Assembly: GCA_029891345.1 (NCBI GenBank)
Contig: CM057003.1
Span: forward strand, 11,758,709 to 11,822,708
Direction: 5' to 3'
Source of the DNA: Dryococelus australis
Lineage: Eukaryota; Arthropoda; Insecta; Phasmatodea; Phasmatidae
DNA: 64,000 nucleotides
Shown piece after piece: positions 1 to 10,084 of the stretch. Below the pieces are notes generated by a model that had not been told where the DNA came from, searched no databases, and saw nothing but the letters and a program-made list of their open reading frames with translations. The translations under genes were made by a program, and so were the position numbers. Positions within the stretch are counted from its first letter, which is position 1. Each line of letters begins with the position of its first letter.

Positions 1-18
1 GTCTTCCTCGTTACCTAT

Positions 19-34
19 CCCCCCCCCCCCCCCC
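19..34. repeat. Poly-C run
   Basis: Sixteen consecutive C. A simple homopolymer; length may be unreliable in assembly. Confidence 0.95.
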
Positions 35-59
35 GGTTACTCTTCCGCAACACACTGGG

Positions 60-95
60 AGAGTGAGTGAAGAGATTTTGACGGCTCTCAACAGG
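60..95 (-). repeat. SINE-1 tail scrap
   Basis: The segment with GAGTGAGTGAAGAGATTTT followed by GACGGCTCTCAA matches the tail side of the SINE-1 copy near 26240-26275. No tRNA head follows, so this is a short remnant or a shared tail. Confidence 0.5.
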
Positions 96-165
96 ATTAT
101 GTACGGGAACATTTTCAATGAAATCGTCCTTTGCGCGCAAACACCTTTCTCGGTAAATAAGTCAT

Positions 166-241
166 CGAAATATGACTTTTTGACACAAAGGATAAAAAAA
201 ACTATTATCTATATCCCTATCGTTATCCTTTTGTCATATTT
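166..241. repeat. Imperfect hairpin at the left of REP-I
   Basis: The left arm (AAATATGAC, then AAAGGATAA) is complementary to the right arm (TTATCCTTTTGTCATATTT) around a loop of about 30 bases. It could be the terminal part of an old foldback element. Function unknown. Confidence 0.6.
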
Positions 242-452
242 AGTGTATTCTTGGAGAAAAAAATTCGTGAAAGTGGTGAAATATCGCATTTTTAAAGCTT
301 GCCTGTGCAGTTTCCTTAAGCGGCAAAAGAAAAAAGTACAAACATACAGACGAAGTTTAATCCGCGGTCTTTCAACGCGTGTAATAAAATCCCACTGTTA
401 CAGATCTGATTTGCGCAGTACAGCGTCACGACGGAAACACTGCACGCCTTGC
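232..452 (+). repeat. REP-I copy 1
   Basis: This dispersed repeat has an inverted cognate at 27965-28175. Shared blocks include GCATTTTTAAAGCTTGCCT, GCAGTTTCCTTAAGCGG and GACGGAAACACTGCACGCCT. The 131-codon frame starting at 63 runs through it, but it is not recognisable and is interrupted in the other copy, so I do not treat it as a gene. Confidence 0.75.
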
Positions 453-525
453 TCGTAGGGGCGATGAGGCACTAGTCGTGCGTGTTAGTGTCGCCCGTAT
501 CGCTCTCTCGCTTCTTGACCTTGGA
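445..525 (+). repeat. REP-I right-hand segment
   Basis: The block with GGCACTAGTCGTGCGTG and TCGCCCGTATCGCTCTC resembles the segment at 7770-7845 (GGCACTTGATGTGCGTGG, then TCGCCCTTATCGACCCTC). It continues directly from REP-I copy 1 and suggests a third, partial copy at 7.75 kb. Confidence 0.55.
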
Positions 526-544
526 CGCGCAGCTACATAGGCCT

Positions 545-776
545 AATACCCTTAACATCGAAGTCTTGAAAGCCGATGAGGGTGAAGCGAGGTATGGAGT
601 AACGCCGGAATGTGTGGACGGGAGAAACGGAAGATCCCCGAGGAAATCCGTCGACCAGCGGCATCGTCCGGCACGATTCCCACTTGCGAAAATCCGGGAG
701 TGAACCGGCCGGGGATTGAACCCGGTTTGCCTCGCTGGGAGGCGAGCGGGCTAACCGCTCAGCCACCGTGGACCCC
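545..776 (-). repeat. SINE-1, full-length copy (tRNA-headed)
   Basis: Read on the minus strand from about 776, the head has a box A (GTGGCTGAGCGG) and a box B (GGTTCAATCCC) at tRNA spacing. This is followed by a tRNA-unrelated body (GAATCGTGCCGGACGATGCC, later CACCCTCATCGGCTTTC) and a tail ending near GATGTTAAG. The layout is that of a Pol III-transcribed SINE mobilised by LINE machinery. Five other copies lie in this window. Reading frames over it are incidental. Confidence 0.9.
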
Positions 777-783
777 TCGCACA

Positions 784-1336
784 CTGAGAAATAAAGGTTT
801 CGTTGCATCTAAGAAATTTGTTTGGTGCGACCAGGCTAATCGTTTGTACATGCAAAGGCAATTAAATATTTTGTTGTTTAAACCAAATTATCGTGATGTT
901 CAAATTTGGTTGCCCCAAACAAAGGTTTGGTTGGTGCAACTAAAGATTTGTTTGTCTCTACGTACATTAAACTGTTTCGGTTGATATAAAAAATAGTAAA
1001 CCCGATCGTGGTTCAAACTTAGAACAGCTACGCTTGAGCGTTACGTCCTAGAAACTTAGAACAGCTACGCTTGAGCGTTACGTCCTAGAAACTTAGAACA
1101 GCTACGCTTGAGCGTTACGTCCTAGAAACTTAGAACAGCTACGCTTGAGCGTTACGTCCTAGAAACTTAGAACAGCTACGCTTGAGCGTTACGTCCTAGA
1201 AACCTAAGCTGATGTGACTACTACATGTCTTGTATACTCAGCAAAATATTTTGTTGGCGGCAACTAAATATATTTTTGCTTTATACAAGCAAACATTATG
1301 TAGGCTGTAATAAACCTTTCTCTTGGTGCAGCTGAG
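784..1336 (+). mobile_element. REP-M copy 1, TIR-type repeat
   Basis: The left end (CTGAGAAATAAAGGTTTCGTT, then ATTTGTTTGGTGCGACC) matches the inverted right end of the element at 62206-62951 (CTCAGAAAAAGGTTTTGTT, then ATTTGTTTGGTGCAACC). A weaker CTGAG end lies near 1332. The interior repeats TTTGTTTGGTG-like words and contains a five-unit tandem array. It starts just beyond the SINE-1 head. Superfamily not determined; the right boundary is uncertain. Confidence 0.5.
1017..1201 (+). repeat. 37-bp tandem repeat, 5 identical units
   Basis: Five head-to-tail copies of a 37-bp unit begin at 1017, 1054, 1091, 1128 and 1165. I see no mismatches between units, so the expansion is recent. Each unit holds a short palindrome, ACGCTTGAGCGT. 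There are no spacers, so this is not a CRISPR array. Confidence 0.97.
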
Positions 1337-3000
1337 TTCTGCCACAAGGAAGGTGGAACAGCATTTCAATATCTTAAAATGAGACGCATGCGATTGTTCG
1401 CCGCAAAATGGCACCACGAGCATACTAACACGGTTACAGAGCTACCATGTGCCACACCAGGAATATTTTGAGTAAAGAACGAGATGAATTTTGGTGATGG
1501 GTTCGCTTTGTTTATGAAGTGAATGTTCGTGGCTGTAAAAGTATGTAGATGTAAATGACAGCACACGTCGTTTACTATCCGAAAATCGTTTATCCAATCA
1601 CAACAAAAAATGCAACAAGGAACGTTAGGACAAACAATTTTAGGACAAACGAATTCACTGTGGAGAAATCTCGGTAAATTATTTTAGGACAATCGACTGT
1701 AAGAGAAACGCCACACCTCCTTAAATGAATCAGCTTGTTTTTAGTGGTTACAATACAAATTTATTCGCCCCACCAGTTTACAGCGAAATTTCACTTTAGA
1801 ACAGAAGTTGAAGTATCTTCATTTTTACTGTTTCATTGTTTAGATACTTGCAGCTTCGTAATATGTACATCACTGTTGTTAAATGCGTTGCATGAGAAAC
1901 ATATATGATATTAGGTACAGCTGCGTTTCGTATACGATATTTATACATGCTGGCAATATTCTGTGAAGGCAATGTACATAACCACCTGAGACTGAGGCTT
2001 CCGGCATTAGAGAGATGAGAAAAAAGTGAGTGGTCGAAACAAAAAAAAAAAAAAAAGGTGCCTTCGTAGTTCTAGCGTTCTCTAGAGGAGCTTATTGTTG
2101 ATCCATTTGATATCACGGCGTATTAATAACAGGTAAAAAATCTGGTAATCCACGGCGGAAAGGACGGAAACTTGCAAGCAGGTTGCCGTACAAGGAATCA
2201 GTAACCAAGTCGCTAATATGGCCAGGGAGGGAAAGAGCATCCCGGGCCATAAATAAGAATGAAGACAACATTCACTCCTTTCGACAAGACAAGTTGAAGT
2301 GACCTCCTTAATTTCCTGTTTACTTTGGTTTCCGCTTTAACGCTTTCACTACTTGTGTACACAAAAGATGCAAAGCCAGGAAATATATAATCGTCAATGA
2401 AAGGCAAGGTATCACCATAAAATACTGTAGAAGTATACACTGTAGCCAAACCCATTCTCTGATGGCTGATCATTATATTACAGCTGCTGCCACCGTTTCA
2501 AGTTGAAAAGCAGCCATTGCCAACTAAACCAATCTGTACATTCAACTTGAGATAGCTGTATATCTACACAGATAAACGAAGGAAAAACATTATTCACATT
2601 GATGCACGCATTTCTTGTTGTCAGGCTCGACTTCATATCGTTTAAAGAACTGCTAACCAACGTTATTTTAATTGTGCAGTGAATGCCAGGTTTAAAAACT
2701 TCAGAGGGAATTCGGTTTACATTATGTTTCAGCGTGTATAACTGAATCAAGGATAAAGAGTACAGCGATTTATGCCAGTTAGTATGATAAGCGTGCTATT
2801 TTGGTGCCTGTGACAGTAGATCGCGTGTTCCAGATGACATTTTCGGGTCTTCGTATATGTGCCCATGTTCCGTGTAGACGCAGTTTGCACAAGTAGCTTA
2901 GCTTGATATGTCTCTCGCCGGATCCCATGTTATGAACATGGTTCTCGGGGTTACGCATCAAATCAGGACAATGACCAACGTGTAAGTACTTCAAGTACGC
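1337..3000. other. Anonymous sequence, no gene seen
   Basis: Mostly AT-rich DNA with a poly-A run at 2041-2056. Minus-strand frames of 71-90 codons (2213-2994) have no recognisable motif or splice context. An imperfect repeat of TTTTAGGACAA-like words occurs near 1625-1690. Confidence 0.6.
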
Positions 3001-3496
3001 GCGACCTCGTAGTGAAGTAGGTGAGATTTACGCGACCTCGTAGTGTAGTAGGTGAGATTTACGCGACCTCGTAGTGAAGTAGGTGAGATTTACGCGACAT
3101 CGTGGTGAAGTAGGTGAGATTTACGCGACCTCGTAGTGAAGTAGGTGAGATTTACGCGACCTCGTGTTGAAGTAGGTGAGATTTACGCGACCTAGTAGTG
3201 TAGTAGGTGAGATTTACGCGACCTCGTAGTGAAGCAGGTGAGATTTACGCGACCTCGTGTTGAAGTAGGTGAGATTTACGCGACCTAGTAGTGTAGTAGG
3301 TGAGATTTACGCGACCTCGTAGTGAAGTAGGTGAGATTTACGCTACCTCGTAGTGAAGTAGGTGAGATTTACGCGACCTCGTAGTGAAGCAGGTGAGATT
3401 TACGCGACCTCGTGTTGAAGTAGGTGAGATTTACGCGACCTAGTAGTGTAGTAGGTGAGATTTACGCGACCTCGTAGTGAAGCAGGTGAGATTTAC
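3001..3496 (+). repeat. 31-bp minisatellite, 16 units
   Basis: Sixteen 31-bp units (core GCGACCTCGTAGTGAAGTAG, then GTGAGATTTAC) run without gaps. Variants occur at few positions. The variant order D-E-F (GTGTTGAAG / CTAGTAGTGTAG / GAAGCAG) appears at units 6-8 and again at 14-16, with D-E at 9-10, indicating a 93-bp higher-order unit. Confidence 0.97.
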
Positions 3497-3500
3497 GCGA

Positions 3501-4012
3501 ACGGATTTATATGCACATTTTAATGTGTATTGCGTGAAGCTGTTAACAGGACGTCTGTAGGTAGTCTCGATGTTTATCACCCCGGGCTGTCGAAGTGCCA
3601 CAACACACAACCCATGACTCACTTAAAGGCTTGTCTCAAGCTCAACCATCGAAGGACTTCAAATCAACAGTCCTTTTTAATTGCAGGCTATTCTCCCAGA
3701 ATTTTAAGGACCGTTTCACTGCCTAATTCCGTGTGCGAACATTGCTTTCCACTCCACGTGAGTAAATTTTTGTATGCTCACTATAAGTAAAAAAAAAAAA
3801 CGCCTACCATTGAGTAGAAGATTTATTTAAATGTCACTATAAATTAGTTCAAAAATTATTTCAAAGTATTGAACTCTTATTTAAACCATGTGTAGATCGT
3901 ATATAGTTGAATATTGCTAAACAGAATAATTTTTAGAATATTTGCTTGATCTCTTTTTTTTTCTGTCCATTTGATTAACAAAAATTGTCAGTTTTTCTTT
4001 GACGTAATTATT
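3501..4012. other. Anonymous sequence, no gene seen
   Basis: AT-rich after the minisatellite, with short A and T runs near 3790 and 3954. The 86-codon plus-strand frame at 3530-3790 has no supporting features. Confidence 0.5.
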
Positions 4013-4392
4013 GAATGTTCACTATAAACTTAAGCACTTTTGAAAGCGCTTACTGCGTGCACAATCTGTGGCCTTCCGCTGTGCGTGAAATTTAACATTG
4101 ACCCTGGCCTGATCACTTTAGTCGTGTGTCGGTCGAGTGAAACTGTGACGTTATTACGAAAGTAATTTGTTTATTCTAACCTTTATATGCATTACAATAA
4201 ACAGGAAGGAATAAAAGGTCATTTTAGTTTTCAAAAATTTTCACCCAACATTTTTAATTCAACGTTGAAACGTGGAACTACTTTCCCTTCGAAGTTACCA
4301 ACTTTACTGGGCGCATGCCCAGTGTAGTTAGGGGCAGTGACATTTTTCAAAGGTTGATTTCAAAAGTGATCAAATTACCGTAAATAGCCTAT
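4013..4392 (+). mobile_element. MITE-B copy, diverged
   Basis: The order of diagnostic MITE-B blocks is preserved: GAGCACTTTTGAAAGC-like start, TTTATTCRTGCGTCGGTCAAG-like centre, GGAACTACTTTCC, CCAACTTTACTGGGCGCATG, GGGGCAGTGACATTTTTC, and an end matching GCTCACTTTACCGTGAACAGCC. The left terminus is diverged (TTCACTATAAACTTAAGCAC). It encodes nothing. Confidence 0.85.
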
Positions 4393-4900
4393 ATCAGTCG
4401 GTTGACGAAGTGACATTCCGAAGTCGTTAGCGACAGAGATACATTCCACTCTCTGATGTCGGAATATTTGTCTCTGTGTGCTCTCTCGGCCGACGTGGTC
4501 AGATGAGAAAACGTTTCAGTGGAGGAATAATTGGGGAAAAAAGAGGGGGAGGAGCAGCTGTGAGGGTGATTGACAGCAGCATGACCCACATTCAGCCCAG
4601 TGAGCCGACGCAACAGTAAACAGACAGGGTACACAGGTCGGAGCTGCTCCCAGCAAAGAGAAAAACTTCCTGCTGTGGTCGCGCGTGCCTACGAACTCGT
4701 TTACTCCTCGTGTTGAACGCGTCACGCATGCCGAGCAGTCGCCAAACCTGACTTCGGACCAGATCAACGACCAGCGTAGTCTGTTCCTCCCCGCGTTGCT
4801 GTTGACTGTGCTTATCTCGTAGTTAGAGACGGTAGGTTGACTGCTTACTAGTTTCCAGACATACTAGATTTGTAACACTCGTCCGACTGTATTGAGTTCG
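4393..4900. other. Anonymous sequence between repeats
   Basis: Moderately GC-rich. Two overlapping minus-strand frames (81 and 83 codons) show no family resemblance. No repeat seen elsewhere in the window. Confidence 0.4.
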
Positions 4901-5575
4901 CAGGGTGGCCACTAGACCTGGAAAACATGGAAGCCTGTAAAAGTTTGAGTATTTTACGAATAATCTAATAATATCTCATTAAAAAACAACAGTACATATA
5001 AAATTTATTAACATGGAGCGACAAATTAAAGTTGTAAAAAATATGTAAACAAAGAAAAACTGAAACTGACAGAAAAAATTAAACAGACAGTTGATGAAAT
5101 CAATGCAAAGATTGAATGCATAAGAAATAACTAGGTTTTATCATTTTGGGGTGCTGTCCGGTGTTTTTTTTTTGTAAATGATTTTATGAATATGATTTAG
5201 AGCTGACAACACAAAAGTATTGACGTAATGTTATATAGTAAATGTATTTGTAATTTTGTAAAAAGGGTTCAAGTTTCAGAATAAGATTTCCTGTCACTAC
5301 TATGTGAGCAGCTTGGATAAATATGCAAAAAGTAGTATTTTGTTTTATGTTTTACGTTATTCGGAAACATGACTATATAATTTATTTGTAATTTTATTTG
5401 CTTATCCTTGGTGCGAGGGAATTTGTGTATGTATTTATGTTTAGAACTGCTTCTGATGGTAGGGCCTATACTTTTCGGAAAACATTATATTTAATTTTGT
5501 AGACGGGAAATTAAATTGACCCTAAGAGTCCGGAAAACTTAGGAATTTTTTGAGCTTGAAGAAATGGCCATCCTG
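4901..5575 (+). mobile_element. TIR-Q, TIR element with CAGGGTGGCCA ends
   Basis: The left end CAGGGTGGCCAC is mirrored by the right end TGGCCATCCTG at 5565-5575, and GGAAAA-like words lie inside both ends. A short frame ending at a stop near 5134 reads as a Lys/Glu-rich coiled-coil-like tail (KLKLTEKIKQTVDEINAKIE), possibly the last codons of a decayed element protein. I could not find a target duplication. The superfamily is inferred only as a cut-and-paste type. Confidence 0.55.
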
Positions 5576-5821
5576 TTTCAAATCTGGCAGGTCTTTTTTA
5601 ACTAGCTGTCGTCTGTGTGCATTTATCCAATTTACGGTTGCATGAATGAGAAATATGGTACTTCTGAACAAGTTCAATTTTTACCATAAACACACCACAA
5701 ATATTTAAGTCCTCTTTTATAACAACTGTCACACACCAAGTTGCAGCAATATTCTTCGTCACCGTCGATATGTATTCAATTTGTGGAATTCTTATTTTTA
5801 AGTGTGTCAAAGGGATCATTG

Positions 5822-5844
5822 TGGGGGGGGGGGGGGGGGGGGGG
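5822..5844. repeat. Poly-G run
   Basis: About 23 consecutive G. It produces poly-Pro strings in minus-strand frames, which should not be read as genes. Confidence 0.95.
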
Positions 5845-6184
5845 TAATGCAACAGACTTCAGATAGTTGGGCCTGATAAAAAGTGCGTCAACAAGTGATG
5901 ATGACATGAGAATGTTTATAATTAACATTGCTATTTTTTTAAATATGAAACTCAAAAGAATGTATTTATTTGAAAAATATATATATTTTGTCGGGCTACT
6001 AAATGATGCTCGCATTGCAGCGTGACAGGAGGCTGGTTGTGGTTATCCAAGATACAATACGGCTCTCACATCGCTGTTAGACATTTATTGTTCTTGTTTT
6101 TCACATGCATTCCGCATAAAATCTACTCGGTCACAGAGTAAATACATAGCCAAAGACAAAATCGCGTGGCGATTTTTCCTTTGA
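5845..6184. other. Anonymous sequence
   Basis: AT-rich, no repeat or gene recognised. Confidence 0.4.
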
Positions 6185-6360
6185 CGTGAGCGTACCCATT
6201 CGCTGATTGACTTCGCAAGGCTCTAGGAAACGGGCTTTGTGTCTAATTTACTACTGCGTGCTGCGGAACTTCACCCAGTGGCTGGGCTGCTGGTTGGCGA
6301 GTAAATTACCGTGCGCTGATTGGCGGACGACGTTCAGTCATGCTGCTGGCTAAGTAACGG
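6185..6360 (-). repeat. REP-G copy, inverted
   Basis: The minus strand carries the REP-G order: CGCCAATCAGCGCACGG, then CCCAGCCACTGGG, then CCCGTTTCCTAGAGCCTTGC and a second AATCAGCG. Other copies lie near 12.9, 23.5, 32.1, 37.9 and 41.9 kb. Confidence 0.6.
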
Positions 6361-6432
6361 CCATTTTTATAAAGTGTAAGGTTGCAGTTCGCGGAATGAC
6401 CAGTTGTTCCACGACTGTATTCTTAAATAAAG

Positions 6433-7113
6433 ACGTTGACGGTAATCTGAGCACTTTTCAAATCCCTGCTTAATACCTACTTGTACGCACACGTGTGTTC
6501 TTCCGTCATATGTTTAACATTTTCATGGTGCGACGGTGGCGCTGCCGCTGTCGTTTAGTCTCGATAACGAACACTTGACAGCCAGCGCTAAGATGACTTC
6601 CTCGGTGGTACTCTTCTCCCCTCCTTTTCCCTCCCTTCAATCCCCTACCTTTGATTCCCCTCCACAGTTTTTTTCTGTGCTCTGGAGTGTTAATAAATAG
6701 ACTCGCACGCCTTCCGCGCCTATTCTTCTGGCATACCTCACATGAAGCACGCCGAAGTTACGCATGGATTTGGGTCTGAACAGCTGATCGCCGTCTGCAT
6801 TTGGCACAATGGGCATCATCGCTTTATTCATACGTCGGTCAAGTGAATCTGTTAAAATATTAGGAAAGTGATTATTTTACAAATTTGCTAATTATACACT
6901 CACGTGCATCAAAAAACCAGAAAACCAAATAAATAATTTCAGCTTCCACAAGCGTATACCTAACACTTCGAATTCAACGTAAGGGCGTGGAACTACTTTC
7001 CGTCCTTCGTTACCAACTTTTCTGGACACATTCCAGTCAGCGTGTCCGTTCAAGTATATGCAGTGACGTTTTTCAAAGGTTGGTATTCAAAAGTGCCCAA
7101 TTATCCTGAACAG
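6433..7113 (+). mobile_element. MITE-B copy split by an insertion
   Basis: The left part (6433-6525) has GAGCACTTTT, ATCCCTGCTTAATACC and TTCTTCCGTCATATG. The right part (about 6806-7113) resumes at CATCGCTTTATTCATACGTCGG and continues to a degraded terminus. About 280 bp of unrelated DNA sits between, at the expected CATGGG of the element. The outer ends are diverged. Confidence 0.8.
6526..6805. mobile_element. Unidentified insert inside MITE-B
   Basis: This segment interrupts MITE-B where other copies are continuous. It is pyrimidine-rich (6600-6660), and I see no clear inverted ends. A target duplication is uncertain (CATGG/AATGG). Identity unknown. Confidence 0.5.
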
Positions 7114-7744
7114 GCTTGTGACCCGTGCACCGCCTACTAGGCAGCCCGGACACAGACATTGATAAATTTCTTCAGGGTGAACTTCGAGATGCTGAGGACA
7201 CCAGTAGCGAACTAACACCCGGGATTACATCCCTTTTGTCAGTGCTAACGATGACACGACGAGCCAGAGGGCCGGGCCACCTTGCCCGGCATACACTGGT
7301 GATGATGATGTATCGCTTGGTCTTACCGCTGTTATAATGGCCATCTGTCTCGGACACTATGGCTGGCAACCGCTTCAACTACTCAGACAACTATGGATTC
7401 TCCTATCCTCTATTGTGCCTACAAGAAGATCTACACCGTTATGCTCGCCTTTTGATTCGGTAACTGACGTCTACTCTTATGTCTCATCCTCAAGGCTCTC
7501 CGCCTACCCGTCTCTTCAACCTCGTGGCAGAGTTTACTAGTTTTTTCCAAGAAACTACAGTACGAAACTTGCGTCCAATTTGCTTATCTACGAAAACACA
7601 CACAGAGCTGTTGAGGGCTTTTAATATGATACGCACATTAGAAATACAATTTTATAATACTTCAAAGTGGCTTCTTGTACGGGCCCTGCACTGAAATTTG
7701 CTACACACTTTCCGTTTAAAAGTTCTATAAGTAGACGCAACCCG
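7114..7744. other. Anonymous sequence, no gene seen
   Basis: Several short overlapping frames (60-71 codons) on both strands; none has recognisable residues. No repeat seen elsewhere in the window. Confidence 0.4.
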
Positions 7745-7845
7745 TCGAGAACACTACACGCAAGCTTAGAGCCTTGTGCGTAGAGGCCACGGGGCACTTG
7801 ATGTGCGTGGAAGTATCGCCCTTATCGACCCTCTGCTTCTAGGCC
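7745..7845 (+). repeat. REP-I partial copy
   Basis: Matches 445-525 through GGCACTTGATGTGCGTGG, ATCGCCCTTATCGACCC and CTGCTTCTAGG. Only the right-hand part of the repeat is present. Confidence 0.5.
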
Positions 7846-7927
7846 TGAAATCGCGGAAAACAGCTCCGGGTAAGGCGTTTTGTTGACAGCGGTGTCACTA
7901 GAGAAAGGAAATTCTTGCTTGGGGAAG

Positions 7928-8191
7928 TAATGGACAATGGTGAATTCATTTGAAGAAACACCCGCATTTGAGTCTCTTTTTCATTACGGATGGCAGTTTT
8001 TAAGACACGCCCTGGACGAATTCGAGTCGATAGATAACTCCCAACAACAAGAAGGACAAATCCCGTGCTACTTAGTCTGGTGTAAAACTGGAGCATTAGC
8101 CAATGAACAACTAACTGAGGCTCGAGTACACAAAGGATTGTGGAGTCTAGCTTGCTGCCGAATTGAATCCGACAATTTCCGGTCGTTTCTA
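7928..8191 (-). mobile_element. hAT-like MITE, diverged inverted copy
   Basis: On the minus strand it follows the element at 25605-25888: GCTAGACTCCACAATCCTTTG, then TTAGTTGTTCATTGGCTA, then GTCCAGGGCGTGTCTT. Both ends are degraded (GGTGAATTC at left, AATTTCC at right). No target duplication is recognisable. Confidence 0.65.
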
Positions 8192-8195
8192 AATA

Positions 8196-8485
8196 TGAAC
8201 TGTTTGAACCCTTTTATGCCCACGTTCGTTTATTACTTGTGACGTTGTTGGAAATAAGATTTTTTTTTTTATGCGTTCCCTACTTAAGCTGGCAAAGAAC
8301 TTGTTTTGTTAACACAACCAGTGATCTGTGAGCTCAGTGTTTGGTGAACTGTGTTATGAACCAGCTATAACGTAGATTAGTATCACGGTTTACGAGACCA
8401 TTAACCCCCAAGGAATATCATCGGGCACTGAGTCTCGTTATGTATCATACCGGGCAAATAGAACATTCCTGTGCAACATGTATAC
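8196..8485. other. Anonymous sequence
   Basis: No gene or window-internal repeat recognised. Confidence 0.4.
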
Positions 8486-8837
8486 AACTGTACTCACATG
8501 CGGTTTCTTCACACTTTAAATCAAACCTTTGAAAAAGTTTCTTATTTTGATTAAATTGAACTTCGCTTATATTCAATTTATAAATTAAATATTTAATTTA
8601 TAATTAAGGTGAATAAAAACTTCGAGAGTATGTGTGTGTTGGTAACGCCTAGCAAGAAATAGTTCTTATGAAAAAAAAAAAAAATATTACACAGAGTACG
8701 CACGAATGCGGTGCGTTGTCAATATGGTGGGATTTTCTAGACTTGGTTAAGCTTTGTTTCCACGAGGTGGAGGAATATCCTGGAAGTAGAACTTGAGCTG
8801 GGCTTCGGAAAACTAGGGAGCAACTGCGAATGAATAA
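8486..8837 (+). mobile_element. MITE-C copy
   Basis: The left end has TACTCACATGCGGTTTCTTC and ATCAAACCTTTG. The right half has GTGTTGGTAACGCCTAGCAAG, CGCACGAATGCGGTGCG, GAGGAATATCCTGGAAGTAG and an end GCAACTGCGAATGAAT. The order matches the full copy at 59233-59671 with an AT-rich middle. Non-coding. Confidence 0.8.
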
Positions 8838-8840
8838 ATT

Positions 8841-8935
8841 CCAGCATTCGCCCGGGAACCAGACATGAGGACTGCCGTTCCGGGTTCCGAACCCGGGGCC
8901 TCCAGAATGCGCCGCGTCGCTGGGAACGGAAAGTT
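8841..8935 (-). repeat. SINE-2 fragment
   Basis: Contains CCAGCATTCGCCCGGG and GGGTTCCGAACCCGGGGCCT, the box-B region of the SINE-2 copy at 63288-63460. It abuts the MITE-C end and is incomplete. Confidence 0.5.
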
Positions 8936-9301
8936 GTGAGGATGGCCTGGACGCGAGTTGCATTGCACGAGGTCGTGTTCCGGGAAGCGCGGAGCAAGTT
9001 GCCCGTCGACTTCAAGGCTGCACGGCGAATGTGACCCACAGCGGTAGACACCCTCCGCCACTGACCCGGTACCCCTTCCGCGCCCCTTCCACCTTACCCC
9101 AGAGCAGAAAGAAAAAAAATAAGGCAAGGTCCACGGACCGGGAGAGAAAAACGACGCCTTACGTCCCCCCCTCCCCCACATCCTCTCATCGGGCTTCATG
9201 AATAAATGCAAGCAGGGTATAGTCCGGCGGCTAACCTCGTCGCCACCTTCCAGCGCCGCTCTACGTGGGAGCACACCTCGCTAGCGCAAAGGCGCAGAGT
9301 A
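8936..9301. other. GC-rich anonymous segment
   Basis: GC- and CpG-richer than its surroundings. Three overlapping minus-strand frames (up to 153 codons, 8649-9274) arise from this composition and share no frame-consistent motif. I do not call a gene. Confidence 0.4.
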
Positions 9302-9392
9302 CTCAACAATACAGAGGCGAAACTGCAGGCGGGCAGCCCAGCCAGACATCACGCCCGTTAGGAGAGCCTCGCACAACCTATCAGAGATCATT
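9302..9392 (+). repeat. REP-G fragment
   Basis: Shows the REP-G start (AATACAGAGGCGAAACTG) and end (GAGCCTCGCACAACCTATCAG), with the middle deleted. Confidence 0.55.
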
Positions 9393-9673
9393 CTGCCATC
9401 TCTGATTTTCATTGTTATACGTACACCACTTCCCCGTGTTAGGGGGTTCTCACAAGGCAATCTTAATCATTTCTTGCTAATAACTCATATGTGAAGAAGG
9501 TGCAGTGCTCATAATTGGTGCAGAGTGGACTTTAACCACGTCAAAGTAACCGCCACGCAATTTTAGTCTGTGTGTGTTTGGTCCAAGTCCGAAGCACTCC
9601 CTATCAAGCTTTTCCTCCTAGCACTTCAAACACCCTTTTAAATCAGATTTTTCCCTCAGCTAATGTTCTAGTA

Positions 9674-10084
9674 AAGGCTGTTCACGATAAAGTGAGCACT
9701 TCTAAAATTAACCTTAATAAAAAGTTATTTCCCTGCCTGCATATATTTTAATGGCCGTATTGAGTGACATTTTCCCAGTAAAGTTGGTAACGAAGGCTGG
9801 AAAGTAGTTCCATATATTAACGTCGAAAAAAGAATGTTGGGTAAACCGTTCGAGAAAACTTAAATTATTTCTTTTCAATGCATCAATGTTTAAAATTGAG
9901 CAGATGTGTAAAATAGTTACTTTGCTAATAATTTCACAGTTTGACTTGACCGACGCATGAATAAAGTAAAGAGGCCCATGGTGTTGTTAATTATACATAT
10001 AGGGAAAGAATACTCAACGTGCATTCATACAAGTAGATCTTGTGCATGGCTTTCAAAAGTGCTCATTTCACCGTGAGTATCCTG
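9674..10084 (-). mobile_element. MITE-B copy, TA-flanked
   Basis: The left terminus AAGGCTGTTCACGATAAAGT is preceded by TA and the right terminus (TCATTTCACCGTGAGTATCC) is followed by GTA. The interior is inverted relative to the copy at 35046-35466: AAAGTTGGTAACGAAGG, GGAAAGTAGTTCC, GACCGACGCATGAATAAAG, AAGTAGATCTTG. About 411 bp, non-coding. Confidence 0.93.

Noticed and set aside
545-776. Genuine tRNA gene (also at 31704, 42080)
   Set aside because: Box A and B fit, but the acceptor stem does not close and the same head is attached to a conserved SINE body in every copy.
1017-1201. CRISPR-like array
   Set aside because: Units are contiguous and identical with no spacers, and the context is animal repeat DNA.
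8649-9274. Overlapping GC-rich minus-strand frames up to 153 codons
   Set aside because: Three frames are open over the same bases because of base composition; they overlap a MITE-C end and a SINE-2 fragment.
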